This document shows positions 54,931-64,000 of a stretch of DNA of 64,000 nucleotides, piece after piece; positions within the stretch are counted from its first letter, which is position 1; the number at the start of each line of letters is the position of its first letter. The stretch is from assembly GCF_023898315.1 (NCBI RefSeq), contig NC_064614.1:76148501-76212500 (forward strand), read 5' to 3'. The notes beneath the pieces were generated by a model that searched no databases, was not told where the DNA came from, and worked only from the letters and a program-made list of their open reading frames with translations. The position numbers were made by a program, and so were the translations under genes. The DNA is from Schistocerca nitens (taxonomy: Eukaryota > Arthropoda > Insecta > Orthoptera > Acrididae).

Positions 54931-57900
54931 GCTAAACATCCACAATGCCGTTGCTGCAAAGGCACGTACTACTTTAATAGGGTTAAAAGTGTTTGTGCGC
55001 CTTCAGAACCATGGTTACCACACGGCTGGTTCAATGTACAATTGTATGTAAAAGGTAATGATGTATGCTTGTAATTAGGTGGCTGAGGAATTATAAACTT
55101 GTAGTGTTTCGAAGATCACGGTTCATTTATCTTATCATTATTTTGCCTCGGCCCGTTTCATTATTAAGCTATGGCACTTCGGCCGTTTGTAACTTACTTG
55201 ATGCAACTAAATGTAATTTTTCTTGTTTTTTCATTCATAAATTTTATTTATTACTTGACGATTTTCAAAACCAGAGCGTTCCATTTCCCATGACCAAGCT
55301 CTCTACGGTGTCATAATGTACAGTTTTAATTTGAATAAGATCATAATATGAATTTTTTAGTATTCCGTTATCATTGTATGCCATAAATCTGACGGCTACT
55401 GACGGTCACTATCTCCTACCTGCGATTCACTGCGGTTTCCCTACGTCCTTTCGCGCTTTAACAACCCTATAAAGAGAACGCCGCTGTCAGCCCGGAACGC
55501 CCAACTGGAGAGGTCGCAATTGTCAGCAACACTCTTCGCAAAGTTGGTCGTGTGAATCTAGCGGAAGTAACACGCCGGGACTCTCTGCCCCCACACCATT
55601 CCCACGCACGTCGAATTTCGCAGCCGGTGCTGAATCCGAGTTTACTCAAAGCCTGTTACAGTTTGTATCGCGGCGCCCAACTTGCTGAGACAATTCCAGT
55701 GCAAAGAGTTCTCCGTCGGAGAGGAACGGTGCAGCGGAAATTCGCGAACTTTGAGTGTAAACGCGGCTATGTTCGGTAAATAAACGAAAGCATTCGACGG
55801 GGCGGAATCCCGCCACAGGTGTCAAAGGACAGCGATAATTCAGACACTACGCATTTTTTTTTTTTTCATATTTCTGCCTCACAAAATTAGAGAAGTTGTA
55901 AAACACGGTAGCAGCGCAGTGTTGTCTCACAGCTAACGTTGAAAGAGTTCTGCTGCAGGAAAGCATAAGTGCGAAATGCACAGTGCCGGTAATGCTTAAC
56001 CAAACTTGAACTAAATAAATTAATGTTTCGGTCTCTCTGTGATGCTAAATTCACTTTGTGTGGGTAAAGTAATTGAAGCCCAAAGGCAAGTTTACAGTTG
56101 GTCAGTATCTAATAAAAGACATTTAAAATAAAGATAACAAATGCTATGAATTTCAGCTTGAAAATGGAAAACGATTCTTACATTAAAAATAGAAAAATTT
56201 CTAGAAATAAACATTTATTTTTCACTTGAAGTGGTGTGAACACATAAAATAATTGCAAACAGATGGCCATCAGCGTGTTACGCCCTTAGAGTCCTGTCAT
56301 CGGTGTCTAGCAGTGTGTCTTTTAGCTATAAGCTATTCGTATGTACAGTCAGCATTAAGGTATGGAATTCTGAAGACCAAATGCACAATATATAAACACA
56401 TTTTTCGAACTGCAGAAAAGACCCATAAGAATAACAACCAAAAATAATAGTTGTGTTTATTGTGAAACCTTCGTAAGGGTACAGTACCCTTACGTAGTAT
56501 CGATTATGCACTATGCAGAGATCATACATGGTTTAAGCAAAGACTGCAGTGCAGTCAACAATGTGCGAGTGGGTAAGCAGTAGTAAAGTGTTGGAATCCG
56601 TGGGTGGAAGTCGGGTGTGAGAGGCTAGAGAGAGAGGTTGCTCGGTAGCGAGGCCGTATATGAGTGGCAGAATGGCACACAGTGTTTGATGTTCATAAAT
56701 GTTTATCAGTTGAGTGATTTAATCAATAAATTCCAGCATTTAAGAAAGGAGATGTTATCATTTAGTAGTTTTCACAATAACGGATGTGGACAACAACGAG
56801 TCTCATGACAAGGAGGAAAGATATATATTATACTAATATAATTAAAATATAACTTCACCTACAGCGTATGCGAATAACATAGTTCGGTGCGTAAGTGGGG
56901 GGAGGTTACAACTTGTTCAAAATATTGTCTTCATTTACCTACCAGTTATGCACTCATTTATACCGCAATCCAATAGCCCGATTAAGTATGGGGAAGTTAC
57001 CATGTGTACTTGTGTGCTAACTCAAAGCGATAGTATTGTTGTCTCATTTTTCAGCAAAACGAAAGTCGTCCATGCGTGACACGTGTCTCTACGAAAAGCC
57101 GGCGTGGTGTTAAGGTGCTCCCCTGCCCTGCAAGATTTCCAGATATATACCTGATAGAAATGAGTGGTACCAGCTCGGACGTCAATTCCGTCCCAGTACC
57201 AGTACCCAGAAAATTAGTCATCGGGTAGAAGAGTTGAGGGACATCTTGCCATAGGACAATATAGAACTGCCTTATGAGAGCCGCCCCAGCCAGATTAGTG
57301 CATAGATCCAGCCTAACGAGAGTGTGACGTCATACTGGTAAGTAGGTCCTCAGTGTCGAGTTCTTTGTACTTTTGACTCGATTTTATAACCTCTGAAATA
57401 ACACCATATACTCTCTCAAACCGTGAAGTTTTGTTTCGTTTCCTCGTCCCCTCTTGGGGCTCCACTTTCTTTGTCAGGCAACGTATTTTCCAGGTCAGAT
57501 TTATCTTCCCCCTCCCCACCCATCCGCACATGAACGTGCTTAACTATCAATAATTACTTGCAGGAAATAGTTAGTCGCAGAAAATGCAGTGTGTCCAGGG
57601 AGGAGCAAACTGAACGCGGTTTTTAAAACTAAGTTCCTAGTGTGTCGGAAAAGGAAAGTGTACAAGTGGTATAAACTGCCTGTTTCAATTACGGTGAAAC
57701 AACCATGGATTCCAGACTAGAGAATCATCGAAAGACTGTAGCTCTGTCAGCAACCGATGGTTAGAAACACGTTCTGAAATACTAGAGATGCAAGAAAACA
57801 AATAACTGCACGTGGATAAAGACTGAAGTCAAATACACGATTATCATCGCAGTGAAAATGAATGCGAGTGGGTGGTAACATCGAGACAACGAGCTAACTT

Positions 57901-58020
57901 ACCGCTGACGGATGGCGTTACGAATAGTGCAGGTAAAACATATTCGTGTGCAGCTGAAGATGACAGAGCTTGAAAATATTACGAGACGGCCTTAGGCAGC
58001 TGTGGACCTCAAATGTTCAG
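54931..58020. other. No gene recognised
   Basis: Unassigned sequence of 3.1 kb with short frames only. A perfect 11-bp inverted repeat with a one-base centre (cgtaagggtac, a, gtacccttacg) lies at 56472-56494. Confidence 0.45.
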
Positions 58021-58190
58021 TGACGATGGTGATGATGGTGGTGGTGATGATGATGATGGTGGTGGTGAGGGTATGGTGGCAGATTCTGGCGGTAGTTCTG
58101 GTTGTGGTGGGTGGAGGTGGCAGGGGTGGGGTTGCGGATGGTGGGTGTAGTGTCGGTGGCTGACGAGGTGATGGCGGTGATGGTGATGAA
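58021..58190. repeat. GGT/GAT trinucleotide-rich tract
   Basis: Mixed gatgatggtggtggtgatga repeats grading into GT- and GG-rich sequence. It produces a Ser/Pro/Thr-rich minus-strand frame (57992-58291) that is not a gene. Confidence 0.85.
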
Positions 58191-59348
58191 GATGATAAGG
58201 AGGTGATATCGCTAGTAAATGTCGAGAGACTTGCGGACCATCTATGAATGGTCCAACGATTGCCTGCTGATTCGTAAAGTAAATTCTTCATGTTCAGCCG
58301 AGGTACTCAGTCCGAGTGTTTTCTAAATGCAAATAGGTTGGCCATAGATCTCCACTGTTTACGTCTTTCCGATTACCTCTTCATTCACCATAGGTGTTGC
58401 GTCTTTGAGAGGTAATCAAATAGCCCTGGAGAGGTTCGAAATTGTGAATAAAAATCATCAGCAACGGCGGCCAAACATTGATGGCGTAAAAAGCCACCCT
58501 AGTTCTGCCATCGGACTTGTCAAAGAGGCGCATTAAGCGGTCAGAGGATCAGGACCCCTCTTGCTCCTACTTTAGGCAACTTCGCCTTAAAAGTCATGTG
58601 GCCTGTTGCTGAAAAATCATGATTATTTCCCCATTGGTAAAAGATCTCGGATTAGCCCCCAATCGGATTTCCTGGAGGTGACTGCCAAGGATGAAGTAAC
58701 CATGAGAAAAACTTTGGATAACGAATAATGTATGATTCATAAATTATAACGCACTGTGATATGCATACCCTAAGAGCTACGCTACTGTGACACACTTCTC
58801 TCCTACTGGACAAGTGCTCAGAGGTATGGATTTGAAAGACTATTTTAAGTTCACCACTGCTTCCTGTTTTGATCCGTACCACCTCCTCCTGAAATGTGGA
58901 AAGCAAAGAGTTAGCAGTAGAAGAGATTTGTTTTGTGGTATCGAAGATGAAGTAGTCGTAGCTCTTCAGGTATGCATTTTAGGCCTTATTTCACTATAAT
59001 TTTCTGCTTCGGACAATAGTTTCAGTCAAATGCCTGAATACGGACCATTACTCTTGGAACACACTGTACAGTGAATAGCTGCATGAATTGTGTTGTAAAT
59101 ATTGTGGTTTTTGTCTTGGTTTAACTGATGTTAAACTCTCCTTTGTTCTGTTGCGCTACGTGAAAGTTATTGCCACTACTTTATTGGAAAAGAAAGCAAG
59201 TCAGACTGCGTTTTTTCAGCTTATGGATCATATTCAACACAAAGCGATAATTTTTCAGTGCATTAAGTGCTGGGTCATGGTCTTATGAACTCAGAGGTTA
59301 ATGTAGTGCAAGGCATTCAATTTTCGTTTACTCATTCTGATAGGCCAG
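58191..59348. other. No gene recognised
   Basis: Short frames only (for example 58787-58999 and 59088-59288), without a recognisable domain. Confidence 0.4.
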
Positions 59349-59359
59349 AGATCACTAAG

Positions 59360-59558
59360 AAATAGTTCAAATGGCTCTGAGCACTAAGGGACTTAACAAC
59401 TGAGGTCATCAGTCCCCTAGAACTTAGAACTACTTAAACCTAACTAACCTAAGGACATCACACACATCCACGCCCGAGGCAGGATTCGAACCTGTGTCCG
59501 TAGCAGCTGCGTAGTTACAGACTGAAGCGCCTAGAACCACTCGGCCACCGCGACCTGC
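59360..59558 (-). mobile_element. tRNA-derived SINE (family A)
   Basis: A complete reverse-strand copy with target duplication agatcactaag at 59349-59359 and 59559-59569. The region corresponding to the tRNA-like head is somewhat decayed. Confidence 0.93.
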
Positions 59559-60090
59559 AGATCACTAAGTGTCATGTTTAATTAGACGCCAGTTTGCAAG
59601 AAAAGTTACATTAATCCAGTGGCTAATCGCAAGAACCACAGGCAACTCGTTCGCTCCTGCCAGTTCCGGTGCAGTATGGTAGTTAGTCACTCAGTCTGGT
59701 GTCGAGAAGCATTGCGTACCGGAAATTACCGGGCGGAAGTCGTACAAATTTAATTGAAAGAAGCGAATTTCTTGAAATAGTTGTTATGGACGTAGATTGT
59801 AAGGACTGACGGTAAATTTTGCTAAGCGGATCGCTCAACAACTTTAATCGAATGATGATAGGGTTGAACCAGTCACGGAAGCTACCTGAATCTCACCAAA
59901 CACTTCAGAGTTCGTACCTTGCTGTCACATCAGAAAATAAAATCTAAAACAGAATGAAAAGGTGGCCGGGGTTGCCGAGCGGTTCTAGGCGCTACAGTCA
60001 GGAACCGCGCGACCGCTACGGTCGTAGGTTCGAATCCTGCTTCGGGCATGGATGTGTGTGATCTCCTTAGGTTAGTTAGGTTTAAGTAGT

Positions 60091-61855
60091 AGTAAGGATG
60101 TAGAGCCTTGTCTCACTAGGGGTAAGATAGATACTGCCTACAGGAAAATTAAAGAGACCTTTGGAGAGAAGAGAACCAATTCTATGAAAATCAAGAGCTC
60201 AGATGGCAACCCAGTTCTAAGCAAAGAAGGGAAGGCAGAAAGGTGGAAGGAGTATATAGAGGGTTTATACAAGGGCGATGTACTTGAGGACAATATTATG
60301 GAAATGGAAGAGGATGTAGATGAAGATGAAATGGGAGATAAGATACTGCGTGCAGAGTTTGACAGAGTACTGAAAGACCTGAGTCGAAACAAGGCCACGG
60401 GAGTAGACAACATTCCATTAGAACTACTGATGGCCTTGGGAGAGCCAGTCCTGACAAAACTCTACGATCTGGTGAGCAAGATGTATGAGACAGGCGAAAT
60501 ACCCACAGACTTCAAGAAGAATATAATAATTCCAACCCCAAAGAAAGCAGGTGTTGACAGATGTGAAAATCACCGAACTATCAGTTTAATAAGTCACAGC
60601 TGCAAAATATTAACGCGAATCCTTTACAGACGAATGGAAGAACTGGTAGAAGCGGACCTCGGGGAAGATCAGTTTGGATTCCGTAGAAATGTTGTAACAC
60701 GTGAGGCAATACTAACCTTACGACTTATCTCAGAAGAAAGATTACGAAAAGGCAAACCTACGTTTCTAGCATTTGTAGACTTAAAGAAAGCTTTTGACAA
60801 TGTTAACTGGAGTACTCTCTTCCAAATTCTGAAGGTGGCAGGGATAAAATACAGGGAGCGAAAGGCTATTTACAATTTGTACAGAAACCAGATGGCAATT
60901 ATAAGAGTCGAGGGGCATGAAAGGGAAGCAGTGGTTGGGAAAGGAGTGAGACAGAGTTATAGCCTCTCCCCGATGTTATTCAATCTGTATATTGGGCAAG
61001 CAGTAATGGAAACAAAAGAAAAATTCGGAGTAGGTATTAAAATTCATGGAGAAGAAGTAAAAACTTTGAGGTTCGCCGATGACATTGTAATTCTGTCAGA
61101 GACAGCAAAGGACTTGGAAGAGCAGTTGAACGGAATGGACAGTGTCTTGAAAGGAGGATATAAGATGAACATCAACAAAAGCAAAACGAGGGTAATGGAA
61201 TGTAGTCAAATTAAATCGGGTGATGCTGAGGGAATTAGATTAGGAAATGAGACACTTAAAGTAGTAAAGGAGTTTTGCTATTTAGGGAGTAAAATAACTG
61301 ATGATGGTCGAATTAGAGAGGATATAAAATGTAGACTGGCAATGGCAAGCAAATCGTTTCTGAAGAAGAGAAATTTGTTAACATCGAGTATAGATTTAAG
61401 TGTCAGGATGTCGTTTCTGAAAGTATTTGTATGGAGTGTAGTCATGTATGGAAGTGAAACATGGACGATAAATAGTTTGGACAAGAAGAGAATAGAAGCT
61501 TTCGAAATGGGGTGCTACAGAAGAATGCTGAAGATCAGGTGGGTAGATCACGTAACTAATGAGGAGGTATTGAATAGGATTGGGGAGAAGAGAAGTTTGT
61601 GGCACAACATGACTAGAAGAAGGGATCGGTTGGTAGGACATGTTTTGAGGCATCAAGGGATCACAAATTTAGCATTGGAGGGCAGCGTGGAGGGTAAAAA
61701 TCGTAGAGGGAGACCAAGAGATCAATACACTAAGCAGATTCAGAAGGATGTAGGTTGCAGTAGGTACTTGGAGAAGAAGAAGCTTGCACAGGATAGAGTA
61801 GCATGGAGAGCTGCATCAAACCAGTCTCAGGACTGAAGACCACAACAACAACAAC
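60091..61855 (+). mobile_element. RTE-type LINE, 5'-truncated, inserted in a SINE
   Basis: Ends in a (CAA)n tail. The 7-bp duplication aagtagt of SINE sequence flanks it at 60084-60090 and 61856-61862. Truncated before the reverse transcriptase. Confidence 0.93.
60117..61836 (+). pseudogene. RTE LINE reverse transcriptase, long open frame without endonuclease
   Basis: An uninterrupted frame, 550 codons from the first ATG at 60184 and open upstream to about 60117, covers the connector, the reverse transcriptase and the C-terminal region: FKKNIIIPTPKKAGVDR, DQFGFRRN, FLAFVDLKKAFDNVNW, the catalytic RFADDIVILSE (about 61070-61100), KEFCYLGSKI and DRLVGHVLRHQGI. The endonuclease is missing because of truncation. 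The normally constant RQGCSLSP block reads RQSYSLSP here, which probably damages the enzyme. The other two RTE copies in the window keep RQGCSLSP. Confidence 0.9.
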
Positions 61856-62057
61856 AAGTAGTTCTAAGTTCTAGGGGACTGACAACCTCAGAAGTTAAGT
61901 CCCATAGTGCTCAGAGCCATTTGAACCAGAATGAAAAGACTCCCCACTCAGGAATTTTTCAAACGAGATGGAAATCGGTAGATGTGATGTACACGTACTG
62001 ACAGGCAAATGATTACAGTTTCAGAAAAACTGGAAGATTTATTCTAGAGAAAGAGCT

Positions 62058-62600
62058 TCACAGACTGAGCAGCTGGACCTTATGCAAGCGGGTTATTCGG
62101 CTTGGCGTTGATTGACAGAGATGTTTGTTGTCCTCCTGAGGGATATCGTGCCAAATTCTGTCCAATTGTCGCGTTGGATCATCAATGCCCGTAGCAAGTT
62201 GGAGAACCCTGCCCATAATGCTACAAATTTTCTTAATTGGGGAAAAATTCGGCGACCCTGGTGGGCCAGGCGGAGTTTGACAACACCTATGACAAGAAGC
62301 AGAAACTCTCGCCATGTGCGGACTGGCGTTATCTTGCTGTAACGTATGCCCTGGATGGCTTGCCACGAAAGGCAACAAAACGGGGCGGTTAATATCGCCG
62401 ACGTACCGCTGTGCTGCGAGGATAACGCGGGTGACAACTAAAAGGGTCCTGCTGTGAAGTAAAATGGTACCCCTGACCATCACTCCAAACTGTCGGGTTG
62501 TACGGCAGGCGACAGACAGTTTTATATCCCACCGCTGTCAGGGGCGGCTGCAGACCCGTTTTCGCTGGTCATCGGGGCTCAGTTTGAAGCAGAACACACC
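62058..62600 (-). pseudogene. Tc1-like transposase remnant
   Basis: The minus-strand frame 62483-62058 holds the catalytic domain end of a Tc1-like transposase: SRTLLVVTRVILAAQRYVGD, PGHTLQQDNASPHMARV with the second catalytic Asp, and the segment DDPTRQLDRIWHDIPQED. The third catalytic position reads FSPIKK, so the Glu is lost. The gap to it is again 32 residues. The DNA-binding part is missing and no terminal repeats were found. It is a different lineage from the intact copies. Confidence 0.75.
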
Positions 62601-62612
62601 ACTGAAGACTAA

Positions 62613-62742
62613 TCTATTCTATCGACATAAAAGTTTTCTGGGTATGATACCGCGTCATATTGTGTAAAACTACTGCTGGAGAAAAACCAACGTTTTATCC
62701 GTTATGACACGGTACCACACCCAGAAAAAATTTATGTCGACT
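62613..62742. repeat. Small foldback repeat
   Basis: Two arms of about 38 bp, near 80% complementary, with a 48-bp centre: cgacataaaagttttctggg at 62615 against the complement of cccagaaaaaatttatgtcg. It could be a miniature inverted-repeat element. Confidence 0.6.
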
Positions 62743-62768
62743 GACTCTGGGCGTGGAAACCTATGCAG

Positions 62769-63940
62769 TTACGAAATACGTCCACAAAGTAAGTTCCGTT
62801 TGGTTACACAAAACAAACATGTACAGATACATAAAAAATACTTAATGTACAAAAAGCTACAACTGTTGAACTTCTTAAGTACGTATCTTCCGCATCTTTG
62901 TAGGCACTTGTCATAGCGTGGCACAAGTATTTGTATGCCTTCTTCATAGAAGGTTGCCACCAGTGTATTCAACCCTTTTGTAAGCTGTTCTTTCAGCTCG
63001 TCATCATCGTTGAAGTGTTGACCACCAAGGACAGATTTTAGGTGTACGAAGAGATGAAAGTTTCTCTGAGAGAGGTCCGGGCTGTACGGAGGATGGTCAA
63101 ACGCGTCCCAGTGAAATTTCCGTAAGAGTTGTTTGGCAACATTCGCCGTGTGATGTCGGGGATTATCATGAAAAAAAAAAAAAAACAACACCTTTTGTCA
63201 GTAATCCTCGGCGCTTGTTCTGTACTGCGAGGTGCAATTTCTTAATGGTCTCGCAGTAACCATGTACATTGATTGTGGCAAGAAATCAATCAGCAAAATG
63301 CCTTTTCTGTCCCATAAAAGGGTGCACATGACCTTTAGAGGTGTCAATATTTGCTTAGGCTTAACCTTCGTTGGGGATGAAGTGTGCCTCCATTCCATTT
63401 ATTGGCGTTTTGTTCCATGGGTGTCGTACGATACCCAAGTTTCATCCTCCGTGACTACCCGAGAAAAAAAAAACCATCGCCTTCTTCATTGTAGTGTGTC
63501 AAAAACTGAATTGCACTGTCCATTCCTTGTTTTTTGTGTTGTTCAGTAACACCTTTGGGTATCCAACGTGCGCAAAGTTTTCGAAATTTCAGTTTTTCAG
63601 TAACAATTTCATGAATTAGTGACTGTGAGATTTGCGGAACTTCCATAGTAAGGGCACTAAGTGTAATCTTACAGCTGTACTTAATCTTCTCTTTAATTGT
63701 ATGAACCGGTTCACCAGTAGCCACAGACGGGCGTCCACTTCGCTCTTCGTCGTACGCTTGATCACCTCCTTCACTGAACAGTTTGACCCATCTTCTAACT
63801 ATTGCATCATTCATAGCATTTTGTCCATAAACCTCGCAGATTTGCCGATGAATTTCCTTTGGTTTAACTTTCTTTGCACTTATAAAACGAATCACAGATC
63901 TGATTTCACACTCGGCGATATTTTCAATTACGGCTGACAT
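62769..63940 (-). pseudogene. Mariner-type transposase pseudogene
   Basis: Minus-strand frames cover a mariner-type transposase from the ATG at 63940. The first frame (63940-63455) has the N-terminal DNA-binding part (EIRSVIRFISAKKVKPKEIH, then VRRWVKLFSEGG and DEERSGRPSVAT). The catalytic domain follows in other frames: VTEDETW with the first Asp near 63440, then DNPRHHTANVAKQLLRKF with the second Asp, and HPPYSPDLSQRNFHLF, where the third Asp has become Asn at the expected 34-residue spacing. A poly-A run at 63171-63185 and at least one more indel break the frame. The right terminal repeat would lie at or past the window edge. Confidence 0.88.
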
Positions 63941-64000
63941 TATAAAGAAGCACTACAAAGCACACGTCGGTAGCAGCGATCTGAAAATGGCGTACATGTC

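Larger units (their letters stand above)
59962..61926 (+). mobile_element. tRNA-derived SINE (family A) split by an RTE LINE
   Basis: The head and half of the tail lie at 59962-60090; the rest of the tail is at 61863-61926. The 12-bp duplication cagaatgaaaag at 59950-59961 and 61927-61938 belongs to the SINE. The LINE lies between. Confidence 0.93.

Noticed and set aside
57992-58291. Thr/Pro-rich minus-strand frame
   Set aside because: It is generated by the GGT/GAT microsatellite.

Overview
This window looks like repeat-dense nuclear DNA of an orthopteran insect, most likely a grasshopper or locust of the Schistocerca type. The sign is an abundant tRNA-headed SINE whose tail (gttagttaggtttaagtag ... 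gagccattt) I know from that lineage; this is recognition from memory, not a search. It is AT-rich and full of microsatellites, and I find no host protein-coding gene and no convincing functional RNA gene. Essentially everything identifiable is a transposable element, a tRNA-derived repeat or a satellite, many inserted into each other.

1-7.1 kb: a 102-bp tandem duplication, two SINEs (one with a doubled tail), a Penelope-like (PLE) endonuclease remnant between 120-bp inverted repeats, a decayed DDE transposase, and a SINE nest three levels deep (4.06-4.65 kb). 7.2-9.5 kb: an intact Tc1-like transposon with an open 340-codon transposase, then a 341/342-bp tandem duplication carrying four poly-G runs. 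11-16 kb: more SINEs, a foldback repeat with two tRNA-like modules, and a second PLE split by an RTE-type LINE, which itself carries a 580-bp foldback insertion with a tRNA-like sequence. 16.7-20 kb: two broken Tc1-like elements, one inside a purine-rich tract. 23.6-25 kb: a second, about 99% identical copy of the intact Tc1-like element.

26.1-31.6 kb: a decayed LTR element on the minus strand that received a full-length RTE LINE (27,589-30,620, 10-bp target duplication). 32-33.1 kb: a third PLE remnant (reverse transcriptase and endonuclease). 33.9-46.7 kb: a CR1-like LINE on the minus strand, interrupted inside its reverse transcriptase domain by a 9.4-kb Gypsy-type LTR element (34,882-44,254) and again by a SINE. 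The Gypsy-type element has lost protease, the front of the reverse transcriptase and most of RNase H, and has an unusually long 3' region with a 71-bp minisatellite.

47-64 kb: a 5'-truncated LINE tail, a 301-bp tandem repeat carrying two tRNA-like sequences, a nearly complete CR1-like LINE with several lesions (51.5-54.3 kb), about 5 kb of unassigned sequence, a SINE split by an RTE LINE with a long open reading frame, a Tc1-like remnant, a small foldback repeat, and a mariner-type element at the right edge.

The elements do not form a pathway. Their relations are insertional (which one landed in which), and that gives a relative chronology. The most useful observations are: the two intact Tc1 copies have a 32-residue spacing between the second and third catalytic residues, while two others here have 34; several SINE families combine different tRNA-like heads with related tails; both PLE endonuclease fragments are joined to an inverted copy of their own terminal sequence; and both LTR elements carry a minisatellite in the internal region next to their 3' LTR.
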